Origin: CALCTE01 sp045585835
GTDB taxonomy: Bacteria > Bacillota > Clostridia > Oscillospirales > CAG-272
Direction of reading: 5' to 3'
Assembly: GCA_045585835.1 (NCBI GenBank)
Contig: JAZMZG010000017.1
Coordinates: 62,001 to 126,000, forward strand
Length of the DNA: 64,000 nucleotides
In this document: in pieces, positions 25,428-33,100 of the stretch
Position numbering within the stretch: position 1 is the first letter of the stretch
Layout of the letters: each line of letters opens with the position of its first letter
The notes under the pieces: model-generated
Database searches by the model: none
What the model was told of the DNA's origin: nothing
Seen by the model: the letters and a program-made list of their open reading frames with translations, nothing else
Position numbers and translations under genes: made by a program

Positions 25428-25441
25428 TTTAAACCTCTATT

Positions 25442-25510
25442 TGACATTCAGTAATTGACAAAATTATTATATTATGTTAGAATTCAGCGAATGACATTCA
25501 TAAAATGTCA
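25442..25510. promoter_or_regulatory. Repeated TGACATTCA operators in XRE/AbrB intergenic region
   Basis: Exact nonamer TGACATTCA at 25442-25450 and 25492-25500, plus an inverted TGTCA at 25506-25510. The TTTGACATT and AATGTCAAA arms flank the whole promoter region. Confidence 0.6.
25455..25483 (+). promoter_or_regulatory. Promoter for the AbrB-like gene
   Basis: TTGACA at 25455-25460, 17 bases, TAGAAT at 25478-25483. It lies between the two TGACATTCA copies, so repressor bound there would block it. Confidence 0.75.
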
Positions 25511-25535
25511 AATCAGCGATGCTTAAAGAGGAAAA

Positions 25536-25715
25536 ATGAAAAATACAGTAGGAATTGTAAAAGAAGTTGATAAACTTGGCAGAATCGTTATTCCAAAAGA
25601 ACTGCGTGAGAGATTCGCTTTAACAAATACTGTGGAAATTTTAGCTACTGATCTCGGTTTAGTGCTAAGAAATCCCGAATACAAACTTGTCAAAGTGAAG
25701 AGGGATAAAAAATGA
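25536..25715 (+). CDS. AbrB/MazE/SpoVT-type small DNA-binding protein
   Basis: A 59-residue protein. The first 40 residues, TVGIVKEVDKLGRIVIPKEL and following, are a textbook AbrB-type swapped-hairpin DNA-binding domain. There is no extra dimer or ligand domain, so it resembles AbrB-N, antitoxin-type or phage-type regulators. The ATG at 25536 has AAGAGG upstream. No toxin gene overlaps or follows, which argues against a MazEF pair. It is immediately followed by a terminator that starts at its own stop codon. Confidence 0.85.
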   Translation: MKNTVGIVKEVDKLGRIVIPKELRERFALTNTVEILATDLGLVLRNPEYKLVKVKRDKK

Positions 25716-25745
25716 CAGAGAACATAAGCGTTCTCTGTCATTTTC
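25713..25745 (+). terminator. Terminator after the AbrB-like gene
   Basis: TGACAGAGAAC (25713-25723) / GTTCTCTGTCA (25730-25740), then TTTTC. The stem includes the stop codon. Confidence 0.8.
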
Positions 25746-25746
25746 T

Positions 25747-26076
25747 TTACGCCTTTTTGAAGGCTTTATTAAATTCTGCAACGGAGGCTTCGATAAGCAT
25801 ACGCATTTCAATTTCGCTGTAGGTAATGCCCTTTTCTTTAAGCATCTTCGATGCCGCCTCAAGTGCCTTCATAAGCTTCTCTTCGCCGTGCAAGTTCTTA
25901 TATACCTGCTCTACGAATTTAACGACGGTTGTGGCGATATCCTTCTTTTTCTTATCAGCAAAATAATCGCCGATGAGCTTTTTTGCGGCGATACCGAGAT
26001 ATCCGAAAACTGCAGTTACGATCGTATATATCAAAGTCACTCCGTACTCTGCGAAAAACTGTTTAAATATTTCCAT
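25747..26076 (-). CDS. Phage-type holin (LLH family)
   Basis: A 109-residue protein with one N-terminal membrane helix (YGVTLIYTIVTAVFGYLGIAA) and a charged amphipathic remainder (GEEKLMKALEAASKMLKEKG), the pattern of the LLH holin family. It would form pores that release the neighbouring amidase. It is the last of three leftward genes forming a lysis cassette with no other phage genes nearby. Confidence 0.8.
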   Translation of the reverse strand: MEIFKQFFAEYGVTLIYTIVTAVFGYLGIAAKKLIGDYFADKKKKDIATTVVKFVEQVYKNLHGEEKLMKALEAASKMLKEKGITYSEIEMRMLIEASVAEFNKAFKKA

Positions 26077-26088
26077 ATTCCTTCTCCT

Positions 26089-27252
26089 TTATATCTTCTC
26101 AAGGTCGCTTGTGTAGAAGCGCCCCGTGTATTCGTTTGCGCTTTTGGACGTGCTTACGAGAGCTATATTGTTTTTTTCAAGCGCCCTTACGTAAAGAACC
26201 GTGCTTTTTACCCAATTACTTACCCTTGCACCCGATACGAACGTATCAACGCCCTCTTTGAGCTTTACCGCATCTCCTACCGAAAGCGGCGTTTTTTCAA
26301 GCTTCTTTACTTTGTCCTTATCGACAAATCCGTAAACGTTGCTCTCCGAGTCTGTATGTATAAGATGATACGGGTGCTTTCCGCTCGGCGCCATCAATGT
26401 AATTCTCGCCTTTCCCGCTCTTGCGGACAGACCGTTTTCTGCGTTTGAGTTCGTATAATGCTCGCCGCCCGTAAAATATACCACTTCCCCAAGAGAAAAC
26501 GTTTCGTCGGTAGGTTCTTCGGGCTCTTCCGGCTTGTCGGCGAGGTAGCTTGATATGCGGCTCTTGAATTCAAGCCAATTTTTCTTTGCGGCGCTTTTTG
26601 AATTGCTGTCGAATATATATACCGGACACCATTTCTCTCCGTAAATAATATTCGTGCTTTGCTCGTCTTTATCGGCAAATATATTGCCCTTGCGCTTATT
26701 TACCCAATAAGTATGGCTTACGACGTCGTCAATTCCAAGCCCGTGCTTTTTGAGAAGCCACGCAATAAGCCTTGCACCGTTATCGTAAGCGGCGTCGTTT
26801 ATGCTGTCGTCCGCCTCTCCCATAATAAGCTCAAGAGAAAGGGAGGTGCTGTTGCCGCCGTCCTTGCTATTGCCGTCACCTGCGTGCCACGAAATCTCCG
26901 CTTCTCCATCGTTGTCGTCGGGTACCATACCCGTGCCCGCCTTTAAATTTTGCCAAGCACCGTTTTTGTCAACGTAGAAATGCACTCTCGCACTTCCCAT
27001 ATTTTCATTGTAGGTTGCCCTTGTATAAAGCTCTCCTTCATCATCAACACCTGCGTGTCCTCTTGTGTTGTGTACGGTTATCGAAAGAACCTTACCCGTA
27101 TTATTCGTAAGCTTCTGCTGCTTTTTATATAAGTCACCCTTACGAAAACCCGCTTCTCTTGCCTTCGCATCGTCATTCCAAACCGTACCGTCCGGAATAA
27201 TCTTGGCGCATACTTTTACGCCGTTTACCGTATAAATTCTGTCAGGATTCAT
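26089..27252 (-). CDS. N-acetylmuramoyl-L-alanine amidase (endolysin-like)
   Basis: A 387-residue cell-wall amidase without a signal peptide. Residues ~55-215 form an Amidase_2/PGRP-type domain with zinc-ligand candidates in ITVHNTRGH, the catalytic-type ISWHAGDG and the distal SHTYWVN...WCPVYIF. An acidic Pro/Glu linker (DKPEEPEEPTDE) leads to two SH3-like C-terminal modules (FSLGEVVYFTGGEHYTNS; PLSVGDAVKLKEGVDTF), likely wall-binding. The lack of a signal peptide and the adjacent holin gene fit phage-style release. Confidence 0.85.
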   Translation of the reverse strand: MNPDRIYTVNGVKVCAKIIPDGTVWNDDAKAREAGFRKGDLYKKQQKLTNNTGKVLSITVHNTRGHAGVDDEGELYTRATYNENMGSARVHFYVDKNGAWQNLKAGTGMVPDDNDGEAEISWHAGDGNSKDGGNSTSLSLELIMGEADDSINDAAYDNGARLIAWLLKKHGLGIDDVVSHTYWVNKRKGNIFADKDEQSTNIIYGEKWCPVYIFDSNSKSAAKKNWLEFKSRISSYLADKPEEPEEPTDETFSLGEVVYFTGGEHYTNSNAENGLSARAGKARITLMAPSGKHPYHLIHTDSESNVYGFVDKDKVKKLEKTPLSVGDAVKLKEGVDTFVSGARVSNWVKSTVLYVRALEKNNIALVSTSKSANEYTGRFYTSDLEKI

Positions 27253-27307
27253 AAATACCTCCTTATTTTTTAGTTAATTCTATGCGAAAAAAATATATTT
27301 AAGAATA

Positions 27308-27631
27308 TTACCTTACCATTTCGTCAAAGGGTGCGGGCGGATAATCGTAAAGGCCGCTCGTGTAGCCGTGCTCAAGGCGTAAATGCTCGTTTAAACGATT
27401 ATGCTCAAGCATTACAAGATGGTGCGCAGACTGAGCCATTCTGTCGAATTTTTCTCTGTCCTCAAAGCTTTTTACAAGCTTATCGACCTGCTGTTTGATA
27501 TATTTTATCTCCGCCTTTTGTTCGCCCTCGACTACGCCCCTTTTCCCCGCCGCAGTCAGTCTGCCCACGGCAAATGCCATAACCGTGAAAACAAGTCCTA
27601 CGGCGGAAATTATAAGTGATATAGACGTCAT
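27308..27631 (-). CDS. Small XhlA/holin-associated-like membrane protein
   Basis: A 107-residue protein with an N-terminal membrane helix (ISLIISAVGLVFTVMAFAVG), a coiled-coil-prone charged middle (GEQKAEIKYIKQQVDKLV) and a polar C-terminus. The layout resembles XhlA-type or phage lysis accessory proteins, but the sequence match is loose. The ATG at 27631 follows AGGAGGAAGAA; the longer in-frame extension would run through that site. It is the first gene of the lysis cassette. Confidence 0.6.
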   Translation of the reverse strand: MTSISLIISAVGLVFTVMAFAVGRLTAAGKRGVVEGEQKAEIKYIKQQVDKLVKSFEDREKFDRMAQSAHHLVMLEHNRLNEHLRLEHGYTSGLYDYPPAPFDEMVR

Positions 27632-27828
27632 TTCTTCCTCCTCTCGAACAAATGTTCTTATTTTAGCGTTAAAAAATGCCGCTTTTTCCCGAAAAAGCGA
27701 CACCGGTCATTCCCTATCTGACCGTAGGTATATTATACCACAAAATGCAAAAAAAATCAAGTCTGAAATGGATTTTATCGGCAAATCGAAATATTCTGCT
27801 TTTTTTGCCTTTATACTGCTCAAAACCC

Positions 27829-27857
27829 TTTACAAATATATAAATTTGTGTTATAAT
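27829..27857 (+). promoter_or_regulatory. Promoter for the CNNM-family gene
   Basis: TTTACA at 27829-27834, 17 bases, TATAAT at 27852-27857. Confidence 0.75.
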
Positions 27858-27916
27858 CCGTTTTATGTGTATGGATTTATGCACAAATATTATAAAATTC
27901 AAGGAGGACACCTAAA

Positions 27917-29254
27917 GTGGACGTACCCTTATGGGTTGCGCTTCAAATTTTCCTTATCTTCATTAACGCATTTTTTGCGTGTGCGGAGATAGCAGTCATT
28001 TCCCTAAATGAAAACAAGCTCAAGAAGGCCGCCGAGGATGGCGACAAAAAAGCAAAGAAGATGCTTAAAATGGTCACGAATTCCACAGCGTTTTTGTCTA
28101 CCATTCAAGTATGCATTACACTTGCAGGATTTCTCGCTTCGGCTTTTGCCGCCGAAAACTTTGCAGACGCCATCGCAGAACGAATATTAAAGGCTTACCC
28201 CGCAATAAGCAAAGGTCTTATAGAGACGCTCTGCCTTATACTTATTACGATTTTACTTTCGTTTGTGACTCTTATATTCGGTGAGCTCGTGCCCAAGCGT
28301 GTTGCTATGGCAAAGGGCGAAAAGGTCGCAAAGAGAGTATGCGGAACGATTCTTTTTATGGGCGCTTTGATGAAGCCTGTTATTTGGCTTTTGACCGTAT
28401 GTACCAACACAATTCTCCGTATTTTAGGCATTAACCCCGCCGACGAGACCGAAGAGGTCACGGAAGAGGAGATTCGTATGATGGTGGATATAAGCGAAGA
28501 AAGCGGTAACATCAACGCAGCCGAAAAGGATATGATCGAAAACGTTTTTGAATTTAACAATATAACCGCATCGGAGATTATGGTTCACCGTACAAACGTA
28601 CAGACTATACACATTGACGACAACGATGAGGAAATCTTCAAAATTATCGAATCAACGGGTCTTTCCCGCTTCCCCGTATACGGTGAGGATCTTGACGATA
28701 TCTTGGGAATACTTAACGCAAGACGTTTCTTGATGAACAGACACCAAGAGATCAATACTCCCATAAAAGATTTGTTAAAGCCCGCATATTTCGTGCCCGA
28801 GATGATACACGCCGACGTGCTTTTCAGAGATATGCAGTCGAAGAAGATAAGCTTTGCCGTGCTCGTTGACGAATACGGCGGAATGAGCGGTATCGTCACG
28901 ATGGAGGACTTACTTGAGGAAATAGTCGGAAACATATACGATGAATTCGACCCCCAACCCGAATTTGAAATTGAAAAAATAGACGATGAAACGTGGAGAG
29001 TATCCGGCTCGATTCCCCTTGACCAAATGAGCGAGGAAATTGAGTGGGACGCACCCGAGGACGAGGATTTCGAAACTCTGGGCGGACTCGTTTACAGCGT
29101 TTTATCACAGATCCCCTCCGACGACGACACTCCTCGCGTTGAGGCTTACGGACTTGATATTCAAGTCGAAAAGATAGAGGAGCGCCATATAAAGCGTGCT
29201 TTGGTGAAAAAGCTCCCAAAGCAAACCGAACCCGACGAGGACGAAGAAGAATAA
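27917..29254 (+). CDS. CNNM/CorC-type hemolysin-family membrane protein
   Basis: A 445-residue protein. Residues 1-190 form the DUF21/CNNM membrane domain (about four helices; FFACAEIAVISLNENKLKK is the signature). About 205-330 form a CBS pair (EIMVHRTNVQTIHID; LVDEYGGMSGIVTMEDLLEE), and ~345-430 form a CorC_HlyC domain. Family members act in Mg2+ or Co2+ efflux or homeostasis; the name hemolysin is historical. The start is GTG at 27917 after AAGGAGG. It stands alone and ends at a terminator shared with the convergent MgtC-like gene. Confidence 0.9.
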   Translation: MDVPLWVALQIFLIFINAFFACAEIAVISLNENKLKKAAEDGDKKAKKMLKMVTNSTAFLSTIQVCITLAGFLASAFAAENFADAIAERILKAYPAISKGLIETLCLILITILLSFVTLIFGELVPKRVAMAKGEKVAKRVCGTILFMGALMKPVIWLLTVCTNTILRILGINPADETEEVTEEEIRMMVDISEESGNINAAEKDMIENVFEFNNITASEIMVHRTNVQTIHIDDNDEEIFKIIESTGLSRFPVYGEDLDDILGILNARRFLMNRHQEINTPIKDLLKPAYFVPEMIHADVLFRDMQSKKISFAVLVDEYGGMSGIVTMEDLLEEIVGNIYDEFDPQPEFEIEKIDDETWRVSGSIPLDQMSEEIEWDAPEDEDFETLGGLVYSVLSQIPSDDDTPRVEAYGLDIQVEKIEERHIKRALVKKLPKQTEPDEDEEE

Positions 29255-29261
29255 TATAAGC

Positions 29262-29290
29262 AAAAGCCGAAGCGTTTCGCTTCGGCTTTT
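29262..29290. terminator. Bidirectional terminator
   Basis: AAAAGCCGAAGCG / CGCTTCGGCTTTT with a three-base loop, between the convergent CNNM and MgtC-like genes. Confidence 0.88.
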
Positions 29291-30006
29291 CATATTTTTA
29301 CGGTCGTTATATCTTTATCACCATATAGCTTCTCGGCAATTCCTTTTAGGTCTGTTTTGCCGGTATACTGTACGCTTACGTTAAGCTCCAACTCACTGTT
29401 ATCGAGACGCTTATACTCTATCTCATGCAAAGATACGTTAAAGCTTTTGAGCGTATTTATTACGTACAGTACATTTTCCGTATCGTCCGTCATAACGAAG
29501 CTAAGCTCCCTTCTGTATGCATTTTGGTTAAACTTGGCTATCCTATGTAAAACAAACTGTACGATAACAAGCAATACTGTCGTAGCAATACCGATGCCGT
29601 ACATTCCGGAGCCTATAGCCATTCCTATACCCGCAGTTGCCCATATTCCCGCTGCAGTCGTCAGTCCCGTTATCTTATCCTTTTGAATAAGTATCATTCC
29701 CGTGCCCAAAAAGCCGATGCCCGAAACTATCTGTGCGGCAACTCTTGAGGGGTCAAAGCTTAAAGATACCCCTTCTATTGCGTGGCTTGCGAAAAAAGCA
29801 TCGAAGCCGTACTCGGAAATTATCATCATAAGGCAAGCGCCTATTGCAACGATGGAGTGAGTACGTATGCCCGCACCCTTTCCCCTGTTCGTTCGCTCGT
29901 ATCCTATCAAAAGTCCGCAGAAAAGAGCGATAACAACTCGCAAAAGCTGTACGGAAAGATTTGCAAAGTCAGGTCCCGTGAAATAATTTATTATTTTGTC
30001 AAGCAT
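29290..30006 (-). CDS. MgtC/SapB-family membrane protein
   Basis: A 238-residue protein. The first ~150 residues hold four to five membrane helices with the MgtC motifs LIGYERTNRGKGAGIRTHS and GIGFLGTGMI. The C-terminal ~85 residues are an ACT-like soluble domain. MgtC proteins help cells under low Mg2+ or acid stress by restraining ATP synthase; the role of clostridial members is untested. The ATG at 30006 follows GGAGGAAGAA; the in-frame extension upstream coincides with the promoter and a hairpin and is rejected. Confidence 0.88.
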   Translation of the reverse strand: MLDKIINYFTGPDFANLSVQLLRVVIALFCGLLIGYERTNRGKGAGIRTHSIVAIGACLMMIISEYGFDAFFASHAIEGVSLSFDPSRVAAQIVSGIGFLGTGMILIQKDKITGLTTAAGIWATAGIGMAIGSGMYGIGIATTVLLVIVQFVLHRIAKFNQNAYRRELSFVMTDDTENVLYVINTLKSFNVSLHEIEYKRLDNSELELNVSVQYTGKTDLKGIAEKLYGDKDITTVKI

Positions 30007-30031
30007 TTCTTCCTCCAACAAAAACAAAAGC

Positions 30032-30056
30032 GCATACCGCTTGCGAAGCGGTATGC
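30032..30056 (-). promoter_or_regulatory. 5'-terminal hairpin in the mgtC-like leader
   Basis: A perfect 11-bp stem GCATACCGCTT/AAGCGGTATGC with a three-base loop is followed on the minus strand by a U-rich run and then the ribosome site. The predicted transcript begins within a few bases of the stem. Confidence 0.6.
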
Positions 30057-30064
30057 TTTTGCTT

Positions 30065-30093
30065 ATTGTACAGCAAGACGCCGCTTTTGTCAA
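30065..30093 (-). promoter_or_regulatory. Promoter for the mgtC-like gene
   Basis: Minus strand TTGACA (30088-30093), 17 bases, TACAAT (30065-30070); predicted start near 30058. Confidence 0.8.
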
Positions 30094-30096
30094 GTG

Positions 30097-30130
30097 AAAA
30101 AGCCGATACGGAAATCCGCATCGGCTTTTT
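30097..30130 (-). terminator. Terminator after the tandem hydrolase gene
   Basis: AAAAAGCCGAT / ATCGGCTTTTT with an inner CGGA/CCG pairing; T-runs both ways. Confidence 0.82.
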
Positions 30131-30132
30131 TA

Positions 30133-31899
30133 TTACTCTCCTAATATAGAGCTTGTTATGAAGTTTCTGTAGCTTACTCTCTCTTCGTCGGTGAAGGAGC
30201 CGTGCTTTGTACCGGGAAGCACCTTAAAGGTCACATCGTGTCCTGCGTCCTTCATCTTCTGTACGAATACTGCCATTCCCTCATCGTCAAAGCATTCGTC
30301 TTCAACGTTACAAACGATGTAATAGGGAACTTTGGGCAAGGTTGAAATGTTCTCTTGGGGAGTGATAGTCTTGAGAGCATCGTTTAAAGGCATATCGTAT
30401 GAAGCGATAGCCGAAAGATAAGTTCTGGGGAATTCCTTTAATACTTCAAAGCTTCTGTACTCGCCGAGAATATCGTAGCAAGGACAAGCCGCCATACAAG
30501 ATACGATATTGTGGCGTGAGCCGTTGGTGAACATAAGTGCACCGAGTCCGCCCATGCTTCCGCCCGTAGATACTACGGGAATGTCGGCGGGAAGGTCATA
30601 GTGCTCGATAAGCGCATCGATAACGAGGTCAGCCATACGAACTACACCCTTATTTCCCCAACTCCAAGGTCCACAGTACATATACATAACGAGTATGCCC
30701 TGCTTACCGCAGTTTTTAGCAAAATCGGAAGAGTATTCGCCCATACCTACAAGACCGCCGAGACAAGAGCTTCCGCCAAGGCCGGGGAATTCCATTACGA
30801 TACCCTTTATGTCGCCTTCAACGTAGTTTAAGTTATTTCTCGTATAGTAGCTCAAGGTATCGAAATTGATGTATTCCGCATCCGCCTCTGCATACTTTTC
30901 GTAAGCCTTGCCCGCATTTGAGCCTTCGGGGATAGCAACCGTTACGTTTTTATCCTCATACTCCTTCTTTTCGGGAGCTTCTACCTTAACCGTTGCTTGA
31001 TTCTTTACAAACAACTCGATCTTTCCGCTTTCTGCGGCGCTCGTCTTTCCGTGCTCTGCACCGGTTAACATCGTAAAGGTAACGTCCTTGCTCTTCTTTC
31101 TCAATTCGTTTACGAGCTTATTGAGAGTGGATTCCTCAACGATAAGGTCACTTTTACCGCCTACGATATAATAAGGAATATTGGGCATATACTTTACCTT
31201 TTCGTTAAGCGATATCTGCTGCAAAGCTTCTTTGAGGCTTGAGTCGTACGTGTATACGGACGTAACGAACATTCTTCTGTAGCTCTTTTCGCGGGGTATC
31301 GTTCTTTCGATGTCGGCGATCGGGAACTCTGCTGCGCAAGCGGTTATATTATGTCTTGAATCTGCCGTATAGATAAGTGCGCTCGTTGCGCCCATTCCCT
31401 TACCCATAGCCACGATGGGAGTCGTGTCGCCAAGCTCATATTTATCCTTTATGGCATCTACAACAAGGTCTGCAAGTCTTACTACTCCCGCATCACCAAA
31501 GCCCCAACGGTCTGTAAGCACACGTGCGTAAACTACTCCGAACGTAGATAAATTTATGCTCAAAGTAGATGTGTCGGTCATTGATTCGTTGTCAACGTCG
31601 GGGAACTCGATGACTATACCCTTTACGGTGCTTGAACCAATGTGTCCGAAATTCGTTGCAGCATACAGGTCGAGGGTTTCTGCGTTTACTATTTTACGGT
31701 CTTCTTCTGCATACTTTTCATAACGGTAACCCATCGGAACATACTCCTCTTCTTTTACGGTATCATTGTTTTTGTCGGTGTTTGTCTGCTGTGAGTCATC
31801 TGAAGGCGTTTTTGGTGTTTCTTCGTCAGGCTTTTTGCAAGACACCATAACTGCACTCAAAAGCATCACAACGGCAAGTAAAAGTGCTATCCTTTTCAT
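30133..31899 (-). CDS. Lipoprotein with two alpha/beta-hydrolase-like domains, first lacking the nucleophile
   Basis: A 588-residue exported lipoprotein (signal ending VMVSC, then an acidic Asn/Thr linker). Two homologous alpha/beta-hydrolase-type halves follow, about residues 60-300 and 335-588, both with a WGWGxxGVVR-like block and a SRHNI segment. The second half has the nucleophile elbow G446-G-S448-M-G, an Asp at 534 and His566 (TKHGS). In the first half the elbow reads G166-K-G168-M-G, so the serine is replaced by glycine, while Asp251 and His283 remain. The second half is therefore probably an active esterase/peptidase, and the first a binding or structural copy. The substrate is unknown. 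It is followed by a terminator. Confidence 0.75.
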   Translation of the reverse strand: MKRIALLLAVVMLLSAVMVSCKKPDEETPKTPSDDSQQTNTDKNNDTVKEEEYVPMGYRYEKYAEEDRKIVNAETLDLYAATNFGHIGSSTVKGIVIEFPDVDNESMTDTSTLSINLSTFGVVYARVLTDRWGFGDAGVVRLADLVVDAIKDKYELGDTTPIVAMGKGMGATSALIYTADSRHNITACAAEFPIADIERTIPREKSYRRMFVTSVYTYDSSLKEALQQISLNEKVKYMPNIPYYIVGGKSDLIVEESTLNKLVNELRKKSKDVTFTMLTGAEHGKTSAAESGKIELFVKNQATVKVEAPEKKEYEDKNVTVAIPEGSNAGKAYEKYAEADAEYINFDTLSYYTRNNLNYVEGDIKGIVMEFPGLGGSSCLGGLVGMGEYSSDFAKNCGKQGILVMYMYCGPWSWGNKGVVRMADLVIDALIEHYDLPADIPVVSTGGSMGGLGALMFTNGSRHNIVSCMAACPCYDILGEYRSFEVLKEFPRTYLSAIASYDMPLNDALKTITPQENISTLPKVPYYIVCNVEDECFDDEGMAVFVQKMKDAGHDVTFKVLPGTKHGSFTDEERVSYRNFITSSILGE

Positions 31900-31929
31900 A
31901 AAGTTTCTCCTTATATTATATTTTGTTTT

Positions 31930-32688
31930 TTAAAGTGTTTTTTGTACTGTTTTCTTTATGAATTCAAGATATGAGGGCTCGGTTTCTTCATCTGCGGGAA
32001 TATAGGTGCAATTTTCGATATCCGCATTAAGAAGTATTTTACACCAAACCAAAGCGGCAAGGTATCTTCCGTACCCGAGAGAAAGATGAAGTCTGTCGCG
32101 ATAGATAGACTTTCCTCCCTTTTGGCTGTTGAAAATATCCGAATCGTTTATTACGGCGTACACAACGTCGCCCGTGGGAATTATCTCAAGCGCATTCTCA
32201 AGTGCCACTTTTTTTGTGACCGTGGAAACGGCGCTTTGCATAAGCGCTGCGCTTGAGTTATAGTACTTCTCAAACAAATCGTTTCTTCTGCAATACTCGT
32301 ATGCCCAGCCTTGATGAAGGTAGAGCTTTGCCTTGGGGCAAGCATCACGAACGGCAGAAAGAAGGTTTTTGATATACGGATAGTAGCTTTCCTCTACTCC
32401 CGAATAGCCGCTTACCTGTTGAACGGTTATGATATCCCAATCCTCAAACACAAGCGCCTTTTTTAAAGATATCATCTTGTCATCTTTTCCGTTTGAAAGG
32501 TTGCCGTTTTTTTCAAAAACGTACTTTGGCTCGTTGGAAACGTAATAATCCCAATGCATTTCAAAACTGCAGCTTCCAACGTAAAGGTTATACGTGAGTA
32601 TTTCTTTTCCCAAGTTTTTCGCAACATCGTGAAAATATCTGTGGCTGTCTTGCGAAAAACTATTACCTATAGACAAAATCTTTATCAT
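31930..32688 (-). CDS. DUF4886 protein (SGNH-hydrolase-like)
   Basis: A 252-residue protein without a signal peptide. MIKILSIGNSFSQDS is the DUF4886 start and places a serine in a GNS block like that of SGNH esterases. ITVQQVSGYSG and the late YRDRLHLSLGYGRYLAA supply candidate oxyanion and Asp/His residues. Members are found near glycan genes in gut bacteria, but activity has not been shown to my knowledge. It has its own promoter and lies 30 bases upstream of the tandem hydrolase gene, so the two may be co-transcribed. Confidence 0.8.
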   Translation of the reverse strand: MIKILSIGNSFSQDSHRYFHDVAKNLGKEILTYNLYVGSCSFEMHWDYYVSNEPKYVFEKNGNLSNGKDDKMISLKKALVFEDWDIITVQQVSGYSGVEESYYPYIKNLLSAVRDACPKAKLYLHQGWAYEYCRRNDLFEKYYNSSAALMQSAVSTVTKKVALENALEIIPTGDVVYAVINDSDIFNSQKGGKSIYRDRLHLSLGYGRYLAALVWCKILLNADIENCTYIPADEETEPSYLEFIKKTVQKTL

Positions 32689-32711
32689 TTTTCTAAACTT
32701 CTTTCATAAAA

Positions 32712-32740
32712 ATTATAGGTCAATTTAGAATACAAGTCAA
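32712..32740 (-). promoter_or_regulatory. Promoter for DUF4886 gene
   Basis: Minus strand TTGACT (32735-32740), 17 bases, TATAAT (32712-32717). The rest of the 32689-32905 gap holds only AT-rich sequence. Confidence 0.7.
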
Positions 32741-32905
32741 TCAAATGTGACATTTTGCAATAAAATAGTGAATTTTCATAAAATATAACTACTGCTGTAA
32801 CAAGGTTAATATATCACCTTTTATAAAGCAGCGCAAGTGGTATTTTGTCTTTTTCGAATTTTCATCAAAAGAGCTAAAAAAGTCTTTTGTGTTTTGTATG
32901 TTTTG

Positions 32906-33100
32906 CTAATCAATAACCTCGTAACCCTTATCTGTTATCGCCTTTTTCAATATTTCCAAAGATGCGTCGCCATCGACCGTAACCGTACCTTTTTTGTGAT
33001 CTGCCGAAGCGCTTTTTACCCCTGCTACCGCCTCAAGCGCAGTCTTCACAGCCGCTTCACAATGGGGGCACATCATTCCCTTTACCTTAATGACCGTCAT
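32906..33100 (-). CDS. copZ: Putative nested in-frame CopZ copper chaperone
   Basis: A possible 64-residue product translated from inside the copA frame. The ATG at 33098-33100 begins TVIKVKGMMCPHCEAAVKT, exactly like a free-standing CopZ, and AAAGGAGAAAAAGAAA precedes it, with GGAG nine bases from the ATG. The same bases encode the Lys-rich linker of the ATPase. The layout suggests a former copA-copZ pair in which copA lost its stop codon, while separate initiation of CopZ may be kept. Whether both products are made cannot be seen from sequence. Confidence 0.5.
   Translation of the reverse strand: MTVIKVKGMMCPHCEAAVKTALEAVAGVKSASADHKKGTVTVDGDASLEILKKAITDKGYEVID

Noticed and set aside
25536..25715. 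Antitoxin of a MazEF-type pair
   Set aside because: The AbrB-type gene is followed at once by a terminator, and no small toxin gene overlaps or adjoins it on the same strand.
25188..27703. Complete prophage
   Set aside because: No integrase, terminase, capsid, tail or replication genes occur on either side; only lysis-type genes and two small regulators are present.
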